Source: Nocardioides oceani (lineage in GTDB: Bacteria; Actinomycetota; Actinomycetes; Propionibacteriales; Nocardioidaceae). From it: a stretch of 64,000 nucleotides of DNA. Positions 25,990-35,393 of the stretch are shown one piece after another. The translations under genes and the position numbers were made by a program. The notes beneath the pieces were generated by a model that saw nothing but the letters and a program-made list of their open reading frames with translations, searched no databases and had not been told where the DNA came from. Location of the stretch: positions 1 through 64,000 of the forward strand of contig NZ_JAUHJQ010000008.1 of NCBI RefSeq assembly GCF_030412965.1. Direction: 5' to 3'. Numbering within the stretch: the stretch's first letter is position 1; each line of letters starts with the position of its first letter.

Positions 25990-26742
25990 ATGGTGCCCGT
26001 GACGCCACCCGCACCCGTCCAGCTCAGTGCCCACCGGTGCCTGACCCGCGAGGCCGTCGACCGGGCCCTCGCCCTCGACGTGGACTTCGTCGAGTTCGAC
26101 GTCGAGCGCTGCGCCGACGGCACGCTCGTGGTCTTCCACGACTCGGTCGTGGAGGTCGACGGCGAGGAGGTGGCCCTGGCGGACCTGACCGCCGAGCAGC
26201 TCCGGGCCGCCGTGCCGGACCTGATGCTGTACGACGAGGTGCTCGACGCCCTCGCCGGCCGCCGGAGCGCCCACCTGGACCTGAAGTTCGTGGGCAGCTG
26301 CGCCGAGGCGACCGCGCGCGCGGTGGACCGTCTGGGCGCCGACAACCTGGTGGTGACCACCCTCGACGACGCCGCCGTCCGGGAGGTGCGCGACTGGGCC
26401 GAGGCGCACGGCCACGACCTGCTGGTGGGCCTCTCGCTGGGTCGCAAGGTGACCGGATTCCCCGTGTGGCGACAGCTGCGCGTGCGTGCCTCTGAGGTCT
26501 GGCCGCACCTGCGCTACCGGCAGTCGCGCGCCAACGTCGTGGTCGCACACCACTGGCTCGCCCGGGCCGGCCTCGCCGGCTTCGCCCGCCGCCGCCGGCT
26601 GCCGCTGCTGGTGTGGACGATCGACACCCCGCGGTCGCTGGAGTACTGGCTGCGGCCCGGCCGCGCCTGGCTGGTCACCACGAACCGGCCCGAGGAGGCC
26701 CTCGCCGTCCGGGACCGCCGGACGAGGAGGATGCGAGGGTGA
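25990..26742 (+). CDS. Glycerophosphodiester phosphodiesterase-family protein
   Basis: This 250-residue TIM-barrel protein keeps SAHRC near the start, FVEFDVERCADGTLVVFHD (metal ligands and general acid/base) and HLDLKF. The usual ENT triplet after the first HRG motif is missing (REA here), so metal binding may be altered. The C-terminal VWTIDTPRSLEYWL matches the family. It ends overlapping the alpha/beta hydrolase start by four bases. An alternative GTG start lies three codons in. Confidence 0.75.
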   Translation: MVPVTPPAPVQLSAHRCLTREAVDRALALDVDFVEFDVERCADGTLVVFHDSVVEVDGEEVALADLTAEQLRAAVPDLMLYDEVLDALAGRRSAHLDLKFVGSCAEATARAVDRLGADNLVVTTLDDAAVREVRDWAEAHGHDLLVGLSLGRKVTGFPVWRQLRVRASEVWPHLRYRQSRANVVVAHHWLARAGLAGFARRRRLPLLVWTIDTPRSLEYWLRPGRAWLVTTNRPEEALAVRDRRTRRMRG

Positions 26743-27686
26743 CCCTGCGCCCCGACGTCCTCGGCGACCCCTACCGCGCCGAGGAGATCGTGCTGCCCGA
26801 CGACGAGGAGGGGCCGGTCGTCGCCACCCTCGTCCAGCGCCGCGCGGACACACCCACCCGACGGGCCGTGCTGCACGTGCACGGGTTCGCCGACTACTTC
26901 TTCCAGACCGGGTACGCCGAGTGGTGGACCGCGCGGGGCTACGACTTCTACGCCCTCGACCTGCGCAAGTACGGCCGGTCGCTCCGCCCGCACCAGACCC
27001 CGAACCACGTGGCCGACCTCGAGGAGTACTCCGCCGAGCTCGACGCCGCGTGGGAGCTCCTCACCGCCCGCGACGGCCACGACCACGTCGTGCTCACCGG
27101 CCACTCCACCGGCGGGCTCACCACCTCGCTGTGGGCCGACGCCCGCCGGCCGGCCGCGCTGCGCGGCATGGTCCTCAACTCCCCTTGGTTCGACCTGCAG
27201 GGAAGCGTGCTGGTCCGCACGGTCGGCACGGTGCTGCTCGACCAGCTCGGTCGCCGGGCCCCGATGCGGGCGCTGCCGCGCAGCGTCACCGGCTTCTACG
27301 CCCGCAGCCTGCACCGCGACCACGAGGGCGAGTGGGACTTCGACCTGACCTGGAAGCCGCTGGAGTCGTTCGCCGTCCACGCCGGCTGGCTGCGAGCGGT
27401 GCGCCGCGGCCACGCCCGCCTGCACGCCGGGCTCGAGATCGCCTGCCCGGTGCTGGTGCTCTCCTCCGACGCGAGCGCCCGCCCGGCCGAGATGGGCGAC
27501 GCCGTGCACCGCCACGACATCGTGCTCGAGGTCCCCCAGATCCGGCGCTGGGCGGGCTCGGTCGGCCCGCACGTCACCTACGTGGCGATCGCGGGTGCCC
27601 GGCACGACGTCGTGCTCTCCCTGCCCGCGCCGCGCGCCGCGGCGTACGACGCGATCGGGCGGTGGCACGCCGCGTGGGTCGACTGA
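26739..27686 (+). CDS. Alpha/beta hydrolase (lysophospholipase-like)
   Basis: This 315-residue hydrolase has the oxyanion region VLHVHGFADYFFQTGYAEW, the nucleophile elbow TGHSTGGL near residue 125 and a C-terminal catalytic histidine in GARHDVVLSL. The pattern and lid region match serine aminopeptidase S33/monoglyceride lipase-type enzymes. Coupling to a phosphodiesterase gene suggests lipid turnover. A GAGGA site precedes the GTG at 26739. Confidence 0.82.
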   Translation: MTLRPDVLGDPYRAEEIVLPDDEEGPVVATLVQRRADTPTRRAVLHVHGFADYFFQTGYAEWWTARGYDFYALDLRKYGRSLRPHQTPNHVADLEEYSAELDAAWELLTARDGHDHVVLTGHSTGGLTTSLWADARRPAALRGMVLNSPWFDLQGSVLVRTVGTVLLDQLGRRAPMRALPRSVTGFYARSLHRDHEGEWDFDLTWKPLESFAVHAGWLRAVRRGHARLHAGLEIACPVLVLSSDASARPAEMGDAVHRHDIVLEVPQIRRWAGSVGPHVTYVAIAGARHDVVLSLPAPRAAAYDAIGRWHAAWVD

Positions 27687-27742
27687 CGCCGCGTCGCGGA
27701 CACCCGCCCCGGCGACCGCGCGCCCCGCTAGTGTCCGGGCCC

Positions 27743-28111
27743 ATGAACCCCGTGACCGGAATCTCCCTGGGCCGCATCGCCATCGGCGCCGTCTCGCTCT
27801 ACGACCCCACCCTGGCCGCCAAGCAGCTGATGCTGGACCCGCGGGCCAACCCGCAGGTTCCCTACGTCACCCGTCTGTTCGGCACCCGGGAGATCGCCCT
27901 CGGCCTCGCCACGCTGCTCGCCAGCGGCTCGGCCCGCCGCAACCTCGTCCTGCTCGGCGTGCTCGTCGATGCCGCCGACGCGGCTACCGGCTACCTCGCC
28001 ACCAAGGACGGCTCGGCGCCCGTCAAGGCCGGCCAGGGCATGACCGCCGTGGCGTCCGGCGCGGTCGTCGGCGGCCTGCTCGGCCTGCGCGGCCGCGGGA
28101 AGAAGGCCTGA
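27743..28111 (+). CDS. Small predicted membrane protein (DUF4267-like)
   Basis: This 122-residue protein has three weak hydrophobic stretches (ISLGRIAIGAVSLYDPTLAA, REIALGLATLLA, VASGAVVGGLLGL) and a positively charged end. The pattern of an N-terminal GRIAIG helix and a conserved RLFGTREIALG segment recalls DUF4267-type membrane proteins, but I do not recognise a function. It converges with the TauE/SafE gene, ten bases between the stops. Confidence 0.6.
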   Translation: MNPVTGISLGRIAIGAVSLYDPTLAAKQLMLDPRANPQVPYVTRLFGTREIALGLATLLASGSARRNLVLLGVLVDAADAATGYLATKDGSAPVKAGQGMTAVASGAVVGGLLGLRGRGKKA

Positions 28112-28121
28112 GCAGCGACGC

Positions 28122-28883
28122 TCAGAACGCGAACGACACCAGGGCCGTCAGGCCCACCACCACGATGACCGCACGGAGGACGGTCGAGGGCAGTCGTCGC
28201 CCGACGGTCGCCCCGACCTGTCCCCCGATCACCGACCCGACGCCGATGAGGGCGACCAGCCGCCAGTCGACGTCGGCCACGACCACGAACACCAGTCCCG
28301 CGACCCCGTTGACGACCGCGGCGAGGACGTTCTTGACCGCGTTGAGCCGCTGGAGCGACTCCTCGATGCCGATGCCGAGCAGGCCCATGAGGATCACGCC
28401 CTGCGCCGCGCCGAAGTACCCGCCGTACACCCCGGCGAGCGAGGTCGCCGGCCACGTCCACCACGGATCCCGACGGTCGCCCTCGACCGGTCGCGCCTCC
28501 CGGCGGCGGGCGACCGCAGCAGAGACCCTCGGCTGGGCGATGACCAGCACGACGCCGAGCCCGATGAGCACCGGCACGATCGTCTCGAACGCGCCCTCGG
28601 GCAGCACGAGCAGCAGCACCGCGCCGACCACGCCGCCCAGCAGCGAGGCCGAGGCCAGCCGCAGCACCCGAGACCGCTGGCCGACGAGCTCGCGGCGGTA
28701 GCCGATCGCACCCGACACCGAGCCCGGCACCAGGCCGATGTTGTTCGAGACGTTCGCCGTCACCGGCGGGACACCGAACGCCAGCAGCGTCGGGAAGGTG
28801 ATGAGTGTCCCCGAGCCGACGACCGTGTTGATGGTGCCCGCGGCGACCCCCGCCAGGAGGATCGCCACCGACTCCAGCAGCAC
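28122..28883 (-). CDS. TauE/SafE-family sulfite/sulfonate-type permease
   Basis: This 253-residue membrane protein has about eight hydrophobic helices. The N-terminal AGTINTVVGSGTLITFPTLL and NVSNNIGLVPGSVSG motifs, and the matching internal GVYGGYFGAAQGVILMGLL, are the inverted-repeat signatures of TauE/SafE (DUF81). Members move sulfite or organosulfur anions; the substrate here is unproven. It starts with GTG directly against the QmcA-like stop. Confidence 0.85.
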   Translation of the reverse strand: MLLESVAILLAGVAAGTINTVVGSGTLITFPTLLAFGVPPVTANVSNNIGLVPGSVSGAIGYRRELVGQRSRVLRLASASLLGGVVGAVLLLVLPEGAFETIVPVLIGLGVVLVIAQPRVSAAVARRREARPVEGDRRDPWWTWPATSLAGVYGGYFGAAQGVILMGLLGIGIEESLQRLNAVKNVLAAVVNGVAGLVFVVVADVDWRLVALIGVGSVIGGQVGATVGRRLPSTVLRAVIVVVGLTALVSFAF

Positions 28884-30083
28884 CTAGGAGACCGGCGGAG
28901 CGGCCGGGGGCTGCTGCTGCTCCGGAGGTACGTCGACGGGGTCGATGGACGGGTCGGTCGACGTGACGGCGAGCGGGTCGGGGCCGGTGGCGCCCGCGCC
29001 GCTGGTGGCCGTGCTGCGCGGCTCGGCTGCGGTCGCGGCCTCGCGGATCGCCGCCTGGACGGCCTCGTTGGCCTCGCTCAGCTCACCGTCGTCGCGGTTC
29101 GCGCCCTTCGGCAGCTGCGGGTCGCTGGGGCCCATATCGACCCGCGTGCGCGGACCGTCGACCTCCTGCGGGATGCCCTGCAGCTGGCTCATCGTCGAGC
29201 CGAGACCCTCGAGGGCCTTGCCGAACTCGCTCGGGACGATCCAGACCTTGTTGGCGTCGCCCTCGGCGATCTTGGGCATCATCTGGAGGTACTGGTAGGC
29301 CAGCAGCGACTGGTCCGGGCGGCCGTCGTGGATCGCCTGGAAGACCGTCTGGATGGCCTGGCCCTCGCCCTGCGCCCGGAGGATCGCGGCCTCGCGGTCG
29401 GCCTGGGCGCGCAGGATCTGCGACTCGCGCTGGCCCTCGGCCTGGAGGATCGCGGACTGCTTCTGGCCCTCGGCGGTGAGGATCGCCGACTGGCGCTGCC
29501 CCTCCGCGGTGAGGATCGCGGCGCGCTTGTCGCGATCGGCGCGCATCTGCTTCTCCATCGTGTCCTTGATCGACGGCGGCGGGTCGATGCTCTTGATCTC
29601 GACCCGACCGACGCGGATGCCCCACTTGCCGGTCGCCTCGTCCAGGACGCCCCGCAGGCCGGAGTTGATGGTCTCGCGGCTGGTCAGCGTCTGCTCGAGG
29701 TCCATGCCGCCGACGATGTTGCGCAGCGTGGTCATCGTGATCTGCTCGACGGCCTGGATGTAGTTGGCGATCTCGTAGGTCGCCGCCACCGGGTCGATGA
29801 CCTGGAAGTAGATGACCGTGTCGATCTCGACGGTCAGGTTGTCCTCGGTGATCACCGAGGACGGCGGGAAGCTGACCACCTGCTCGCGGAGGTCGATGAG
29901 GTAGCGGACCTTGTCGATGAACGGCACGACGATGTTGAGGCCCGCGGGCAGGGTCTGCTTGTACTTGCCGAAGCGCTCGACGATCCCCGCGCGGGCCTGC
30001 GGGACGATGCGCACCGTCTTGGCGAGCAGCGTGACCACGAAGACCAGCAGCAGGGCCAGCAGGATCAGGACGGCCAGGGCCAT
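28884..30083 (-). CDS. SPFH/Band 7 membrane protein (QmcA/stomatin-like)
   Basis: This 399-residue protein has one N-terminal membrane helix (LAVLILLALLLVFVVTLLA), then the SPFH domain (IVPQARAGIVERFGKY through about residue 190), a long charged coiled coil with the repeated unit ILTAEGQRQSA (about 190-250), and a proline/alanine-rich tail of about 90 residues. Such proteins form large oligomeric rings at the membrane and are paired with NfeD proteins. An NfeD gene lies ten bases upstream, as expected for the pair. Confidence 0.9.
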   Translation of the reverse strand: MALAVLILLALLLVFVVTLLAKTVRIVPQARAGIVERFGKYKQTLPAGLNIVVPFIDKVRYLIDLREQVVSFPPSSVITEDNLTVEIDTVIYFQVIDPVAATYEIANYIQAVEQITMTTLRNIVGGMDLEQTLTSRETINSGLRGVLDEATGKWGIRVGRVEIKSIDPPPSIKDTMEKQMRADRDKRAAILTAEGQRQSAILTAEGQKQSAILQAEGQRESQILRAQADREAAILRAQGEGQAIQTVFQAIHDGRPDQSLLAYQYLQMMPKIAEGDANKVWIVPSEFGKALEGLGSTMSQLQGIPQEVDGPRTRVDMGPSDPQLPKGANRDDGELSEANEAVQAAIREAATAAEPRSTATSGAGATGPDPLAVTSTDPSIDPVDVPPEQQQPPAAPPVS

Positions 30084-30093
30084 GGGGAGCTCC

Positions 30094-30555
30094 TCAGCTC
30101 TCGAGACGCAGGACGGGGTGGACGTAGGCGGTCGCGCCGCGGATCTCGAGCACCTCGACGGTCTCGCCCGCCGCGATGGTCAGCGTGTCGTCGTACGGCA
30201 GGGCCGTCCAGTCCTCCTCGGCCACGCGCACGCGGCCGGCGGCGATGCCGGTGATCTCCTGGAGGACGACGCCCTGCTTCCCCACGAGCCGGCTGTGGCC
30301 GAGCTTGAGCTCGGGGCCGGTGTGGAGGCGCTTGACCAGCGAGGGGCGCACGAGCGCGAGCATGGCGACCGAGGTCGCGGCGGCCACCAGGATCTGCACG
30401 ACGACCGGCGCGGAGAGCAGGCCGGCGACCATCCCGACCAGGGCGCCCGCGGCGAGCATGAGCAGGATCAGGTCGAGGCTGAACAGCTCGGCGACGCCCA
30501 GCGTCACGCCGAGACCGAGCCACACCGCCCAGGCGTTGTCTCCCAGCCAGTCCAT
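30094..30555 (-). CDS. NfeD-family membrane protein
   Basis: This 153-residue protein has three or four hydrophobic helices in its first 75 residues (VWLGLGVTLGVAELFSLDLI, LLMLAAGALVGMVAG, VVQILVAAATSVAMLALV) and a C-terminal OB-fold domain (LVGKQGVVLQEITG...GRVRVAEEDWTAL). This is the short NfeD form that partners with SPFH proteins. Ten bases separate it from the SPFH gene, consistent with one transcript. Confidence 0.88.
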   Translation of the reverse strand: MDWLGDNAWAVWLGLGVTLGVAELFSLDLILLMLAAGALVGMVAGLLSAPVVVQILVAAATSVAMLALVRPSLVKRLHTGPELKLGHSRLVGKQGVVLQEITGIAAGRVRVAEEDWTALPYDDTLTIAAGETVEVLEIRGATAYVHPVLRLES

Positions 30556-30596
30556 GCCTCGACCCTAGCGGTACGTCGGCGGGCGGCCGGCCACGG

Positions 30597-31391
<795 letters not shown>

Positions 31392-31452
31392 GGCGCTCAC
31401 CCTAGCGAGTGGGTCGTGTGCCGCGGTGGGGCGGCGTCGTACAGTCCCGGCC

Positions 31453-32193
31453 GTGCACGACGAGCCCGCCGAGTCCCTCCCGGCCGCCGCCCGACTGGCC
31501 TGGTGGGGCACCGCCTGGCTGCGGGGCACCGTGGTGACCGACCTGCTCGTGGACGCCGTCATCGGCGGGGACGCCACCCACACGGTGGCCGACCCGTTCC
31601 AGGGCACCGACACCCTGGTGGGCGGGCTCGCGCGGCTGCGCGCCGAGGGCGCGACGTCCTTCGGGGCGGCGTTCCCGGCCGAGGGCGACCCGGTCGGCCT
31701 CGGCGGACCGGCTCCGTTCAACGCCGCCGCCCTCGAGGCGGGCTCCGCGGTCGTCGTCGGGGGCGCCGGCCTCGGGCTCGTCCCGCAGCGGACGGGTGCC
31801 GCGGTGGCGTGGGTGCTGCACCCCGCCGGCCGCCGGCAGCTGCCGGACGTCGGCGAGGCGGACCGGGGACTGCGCGCCGCCCTGCTCGAGTCCGCCTCGG
31901 CGCTCGCGGCGCTGGACGTCGCCCGCTGGAACCCGGAGGTCGCCGACCGGCTGATGAACCTGCGGCACCGGCCCGTGCTGGCCGCTCCCGACGGCGTGCC
32001 GGCCCGGTGCGTGGACCTGGCGGCACGCGGCCTCCAGGCGACCGGGATCGCCGCGCTCGCGCTCGAGGACGACGGCGGCGCCGTGTCGGCGTACGAGATG
32101 ACCGCGCGGCGCGAGGCGCTGCTGCCGCTGGAACGGGCCGGCCGGCGCGCGCTCGTCGCCGCCTGCTCCCCCGAGGTCTGGCCGCCCGCCTGA
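31453..32193 (+). CDS. Conserved hypothetical protein
   Basis: I do not recognise this 246-residue protein. It is alanine-rich, with no signal peptide or clear membrane helix; TAWLRGTVVTDLLVDAV and WNPEVADRLMNLRH look like conserved blocks of an actinobacterial orphan family. It starts with GTG at VHDEPAESLP. Upstream, at 31411-31420, lies one arm (GGGTCGTGTG) of the dispersed palindrome. It converges with the SnoaL/VOC gene. Confidence 0.65.
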   Translation: MHDEPAESLPAAARLAWWGTAWLRGTVVTDLLVDAVIGGDATHTVADPFQGTDTLVGGLARLRAEGATSFGAAFPAEGDPVGLGGPAPFNAAALEAGSAVVVGGAGLGLVPQRTGAAVAWVLHPAGRRQLPDVGEADRGLRAALLESASALAALDVARWNPEVADRLMNLRHRPVLAAPDGVPARCVDLAARGLQATGIAALALEDDGGAVSAYEMTARREALLPLERAGRRALVAACSPEVWPPA

Positions 32194-32197
32194 GGCC

Positions 32198-32905
32198 TCA
32201 CGACGCCGACCACACGCCGAGCTCGGTGCCGCCGGGATCGACGAGGTGGAAGCGCCGGCCGCCCGGGAACGCGTACGGCTCCCGGACCACCGTGCCGCCA
32301 GCGGCCCGCACCGCCGCCACGGTCGCGTCGAGGTCGGCGGAGTGCAGCAGCACGAGCGGGCGCCCCTGGCCGGAGCCGGCGCTCGTGCCGGTGGCGTCGA
32401 GCCCACCGACCTCGGCCCGGCCGGCCGGCGCGAGGATGCCGGCGTACGCCGGGCCGTAGCGCCGGAACCTCCAGCCGAACGCGTCGCCGTAGAACCGCTC
32501 CGCCTCCCCGAGGTCCGGCACCGCGAGCTCCACGTAGTCGATCCCGTGGTGCGGCCGGACGGGTCCGCCGTCCTCCCCCACCCCGTCGGTCCAGACCTCG
32601 ACGAGCTCGGTCAGCGCGCCGTCCTGGTCGACGGTGCCGAAGGACGCGACGTGGTAGGTCACCCCCGCCCCGGTCACGCGCGCCCGGAGCACGGCCGTCC
32701 CCCCTCCGCCGACCACCTGCTCACGCACGAAGGACCACGGCTCCGGGTAGTCGCGGTTGAAGGTCACGAAGCCGTCGCGGTCGAAGGTCTCCCCGGTGTG
32801 CAGCAGCCGGGCGCGGAACCCGGGCGCCAGGACGGCGGCGAGCCCGGGCCAGTCCCGGCCGGCGATCGCGTCGGAGAAGCGGGTCATGGTCTCGGCGGCG
32901 TCCAT
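32198..32905 (-). CDS. SnoaL-like / VOC domain fusion protein
   Basis: This protein has 235 residues in two folds. Residues 1 to about 110 look like an NTF2/SnoaL-type cone (MTRFSDAIAGRDWPGLAAVLAPGF...FNRDYPEPW, then VTYHVASFGTVDQDGALTELVEVW). Residues about 120-235 form a glyoxalase/VOC half-barrel (IDYVELAVPDLGEAERFYGDAFGW; FHLVDPGGTELGVWS). No catalytic role is obvious. The ATG at 32905 is preceded by no strong ribosome site. It is divergent from serB with 58 bases between. Confidence 0.72.
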   Translation of the reverse strand: MDAAETMTRFSDAIAGRDWPGLAAVLAPGFRARLLHTGETFDRDGFVTFNRDYPEPWSFVREQVVGGGGTAVLRARVTGAGVTYHVASFGTVDQDGALTELVEVWTDGVGEDGGPVRPHHGIDYVELAVPDLGEAERFYGDAFGWRFRRYGPAYAGILAPAGRAEVGGLDATGTSAGSGQGRPLVLLHSADLDATVAAVRAAGGTVVREPYAFPGGRRFHLVDPGGTELGVWSAS

Positions 32906-32963
32906 GGCCCGAGGATGGACGCGGCCACCGACAGTGGGACGGGCAGCGATAGCCTCGCCCGCG

Positions 32964-34172
32964 ATGGAGACCCCGGAGACCCTGCTCATCACGCTCACCG
33001 GCAAGGACCGCCCGGGCGTCACCTCGGCGATCTTCACGACCCTCGCCCGCACGGGCGTCGAGGTCGTCGACATCGAGCAGATCGTGCTGCGTCGTCGGCT
33101 GATCCTCGGCGTGCTCGTCACCGTGCCGCGCAGCTGGGAGCAGCTGCGCGACGCCGTCACCGCCACCGCCGACGAGCTCGGGATGAGCGTCGAGGTCGAG
33201 CGCGGCACCGGCGACAACCGCACGCGGCCCGGCGGCCGGGCGCACGTCACCGTCATCGGCTCCCCCCTCCGCGCCACCGACATGGCCGTCGTCGCCGGTC
33301 GCATCGCGGAGAGCGGCGCCAACATCGACCGCATCGAGCGGATGGCTCGCTACCCCGTCACCGCCATCGAGCTCCACGTCTCCGGCACCTCGCCCGCGGC
33401 GCTGCGGACCGTGCTGGCCACCGAGGCCTCCGAGCGCGGCATCGACATCGCCGTCCAGCCCGCCGACCTGCTGCGGCGCGGCATGCGGCTGATCGTCATG
33501 GACGTCGACTCCACCCTCGTCCAGGGCGAGGTCATCGAGATGCTCGCCGCCCACGCCGGCTGCGAGGCCGAGGTCGCCGAGGTGACCGAGCGGGCGATGC
33601 GGGGCGAGGTCGACTTCGAGGAGTCCCTGCGGGCCCGGGTCGCCCTGCTCGCGGGCGTGCCCGCCACCGCCCTGGACTCGGTCTACGAGAACCTCGAGCT
33701 GGCCCCTGGTGCCCGCACGATGGTCCGCACCCTGAAGCGGCTCGGCTATCGGTTCGCCATCGTCTCCGGCGGGTTCTCCCAGGTCACCGACCGCCTCGCG
33801 GCCGACCTCGGCATCCACTACGCCCGCGCCAACGAGCTCGAGGTCGTCGACGGCCACCTCACCGGTCGCGTCGTCGGCGAGGTCGTCGACCGGGCGGGCA
33901 AGGCCCGCGCCCTGCGCGAGTTCGCCGCCGACATCGGCGTGCCGCTCGACGCCGTCATCGCGATCGGTGACGGCGCCAACGACCTCGACATGCTCAACGC
34001 CGCCGGCCTGGGCATCGCCTACAACGCCAAGCCGATGGTCCGCGACGCCGCCGACACCGCCGTCAACGTGCCCTACCTCGACACGATCCTCTACCTCCTC
34101 GGCATCTCCCGCGAGGAGATCGAGGCCGCCGACGCCGCTGCCGGCATCGTGACTCCCGCCCCGCCGGTCTGA
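32964..34172 (+). CDS. serB: Phosphoserine phosphatase with N-terminal ACT domains
   Basis: This 402-residue enzyme carries out the last step of serine synthesis. Residues 1 to about 165 contain two ACT-like regulatory repeats (LLITLTGKDRPGVTSAIF and VTVIGSPLRATDMAVVAGRI). The HAD domain has motif I DVDSTLVQGE, motif II VSGGFSQV and motifs III/IV GDGANDLDML. The length and two-ACT layout match mycobacterial SerB2. The stop is followed within 20 bases by the left palindromic repeat of the DUF559 unit. Confidence 0.92.
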   Translation: METPETLLITLTGKDRPGVTSAIFTTLARTGVEVVDIEQIVLRRRLILGVLVTVPRSWEQLRDAVTATADELGMSVEVERGTGDNRTRPGGRAHVTVIGSPLRATDMAVVAGRIAESGANIDRIERMARYPVTAIELHVSGTSPAALRTVLATEASERGIDIAVQPADLLRRGMRLIVMDVDSTLVQGEVIEMLAAHAGCEAEVAEVTERAMRGEVDFEESLRARVALLAGVPATALDSVYENLELAPGARTMVRTLKRLGYRFAIVSGGFSQVTDRLAADLGIHYARANELEVVDGHLTGRVVGEVVDRAGKARALREFAADIGVPLDAVIAIGDGANDLDMLNAAGLGIAYNAKPMVRDAADTAVNVPYLDTILYLLGISREEIEAADAAAGIVTPAPPV

Positions 34173-34182
34173 GGCGCTCGAT

Positions 34183-34262
34183 CAACATCCCAAGTTGACT
34201 TGGGATGTCGATGCTTCACCGCCATCGCAATGGCCGCGAAGCATCAGGGAAGGCCGCGGAGC
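34183..34262. repeat. Left inverted palindromic repeat of the DUF559 unit
   Basis: ACATCCCAAGT, TG, ACTTGGGATGT (34185-34208) is a perfect 11-2-11 palindrome. Inside it (toward the gene) the sequence TGGCCGCGAAG at 34231-34241 is matched exactly, in inverse orientation, by CTTCGCGGCCA at the right repeat (35318-35328). Over roughly 43 bases the left and inverted right ends share about three quarters of positions. The palindrome could also fold as a terminator for serB, but without a T tract. Confidence 0.7.
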
Positions 34263-34270
34263 GGGGGCCG

Positions 34271-35230
34271 TCACGCGGCTTGTGGGTAGAGCGCGCGGTG
34301 GATGATCGTCGCGAGCCGGACCGGGTCCTGGAGGTCTGCCCAGGTGATGCGGATGCACCGCCAACCGGTGACCCGCCGGACGAGGTCCTCGCGCGCCTTC
34401 TCGCGCACGACGGCGTCCGCGATGCTCTCCCCCGGCCGCCGGTACTTCTCGTACTTGGACCGGCCGTCGAACTCCAGCCACACGCGGAGCTCGGGCCAGG
34501 CGAAGTCCAACCGGGCGAGGACCCTCCCTGAGGAGTCCTTGACCTCGTACTGCGCGACCGGCCGTGGCAGCCGCTGCTGGTAGATCGCCCAGAAGGTTCG
34601 GCTCTCGCCTACCGACTCGATGCGGGGATCCAACAGCCGCAGCAGGACCTCGGCAGCGGCGATGCCGGGCCACGTCTGCATCGCGACGTACTGGTCCCGC
34701 AGCTCCGGCCCGGTGACCAAGCCGCGGTGCGTCAGGTCGTTGAGGACCGCCAGCGCCGCCTCGGAGTTGCCCATCGTGACCGACTCGAGCGCAAGTCGGG
34801 CCGGCGTCATCACCGGTACGCCGTTGACCGTCGTCAGGTCCTCGGGCCGGACCGTGCCCACGTGCTGCTGCACACCGACCGCGCGCCGCCCGCGGATCCC
34901 GTCGGTCCTCGTGACGTGCACGTCGTCCAGGGGCAGTCCCCAGGTCGGCGCGTCCCACTCGGGCAGGCCCGAGACGTGCGAGAGGACCACAGGCGCCTTC
35001 GCCTGTCCCAGCACCGCACGGCATCGCAGCCCGTACCTGCCGATCTCGTCGAGGCGGCTCCACGTGCGTGCGTCGACGAACGCACCGCCGCGCAGTCGGA
35101 CGAGCACGCCGGAGCGCACCATCCGGGCGATGGTCTGGTCGGTGACACCTTCCGCCAACAGCTGCCGACGAAAGACGACCGGGCCATTCCTGGGGTCCCC
35201 CGGCTCACGGAGGTTGCGAGGTATCTGCAT
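34271..35230 (-). CDS. AbiEi-type winged-helix / DUF559 nuclease-like protein
   Basis: This 319-residue protein has an N-terminal winged helix like AbiEi antitoxins (VFRRQLLAEGVTDQTIARMV, then VLVRLRGGAFVDARTW), a middle beta region, and a C-terminal DUF559 domain of the Vsr-like PD-(D/E)xK nuclease fold: aspartate in ARLDFAWPE, WLEFDG with its Glu/Asp pair, then TGWRCIRITWADL. No AbiEii nucleotidyltransferase toxin is adjacent, so it is not a complete type IV toxin-antitoxin pair. It is flanked on both sides by inverted palindromic repeats. A perfect 15-base palindrome, GGCGTCACTGACGCC (35265-35279), lies in its upstream region and could be its operator. An alternative start lies at 35263. 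Confidence 0.75.
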   Translation of the reverse strand: MQIPRNLREPGDPRNGPVVFRRQLLAEGVTDQTIARMVRSGVLVRLRGGAFVDARTWSRLDEIGRYGLRCRAVLGQAKAPVVLSHVSGLPEWDAPTWGLPLDDVHVTRTDGIRGRRAVGVQQHVGTVRPEDLTTVNGVPVMTPARLALESVTMGNSEAALAVLNDLTHRGLVTGPELRDQYVAMQTWPGIAAAEVLLRLLDPRIESVGESRTFWAIYQQRLPRPVAQYEVKDSSGRVLARLDFAWPELRVWLEFDGRSKYEKYRRPGESIADAVVREKAREDLVRRVTGWRCIRITWADLQDPVRLATIIHRALYPQAA

Positions 35231-35264
35231 GCCGGGCGTCTGCCCGCCAGTCACCACGACCATC

Positions 35265-35279
35265 GGCGTCACTGACGCC
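35265..35279. promoter_or_regulatory. Palindrome upstream of the DUF559 gene
   Basis: GGCGTCA, C, TGACGCC is a perfect 7-1-7 inverted repeat about 35 bases before the chosen ATG. Since the encoded protein starts with a winged helix, self-regulation through this site is a reasonable guess. If the start at 35263 were used instead, the site would directly abut the start codon. Confidence 0.4.
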
Positions 35280-35312
35280 CTGTGGAGGAGCGGCCCACGT
35301 CGCGGCCGGTGT

Positions 35313-35376
35313 GCGCACTTCGCGGCCACTTCGGTGGCAGGGAAGTTTCAGGATCCCAAGTTCACTTGGGATCCTG
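35313..35376. repeat. Right inverted palindromic repeat of the DUF559 unit
   Basis: CAGGATCCCAAGT, TC, ACTTGGGATCCTG (35349-35376) is a perfect 13-2-13 palindrome. Preceding it, CTTCGCGGCCA (35318-35328) matches the left repeat in inverted orientation. Both palindromes share the core ATCCCAAGT/ACTTGGGAT. The right end stops 17 bases before the stop codon of sixA. Confidence 0.7.
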
Positions 35377-35393
35377 CGAGCCTCCCTGCCTTC

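Noticed and set aside
34271..35230. Complete type IV toxin-antitoxin system
   Set aside because: Only the AbiEi-like part is present and it is fused to DUF559; no AbiEii-type nucleotidyltransferase is adjacent.
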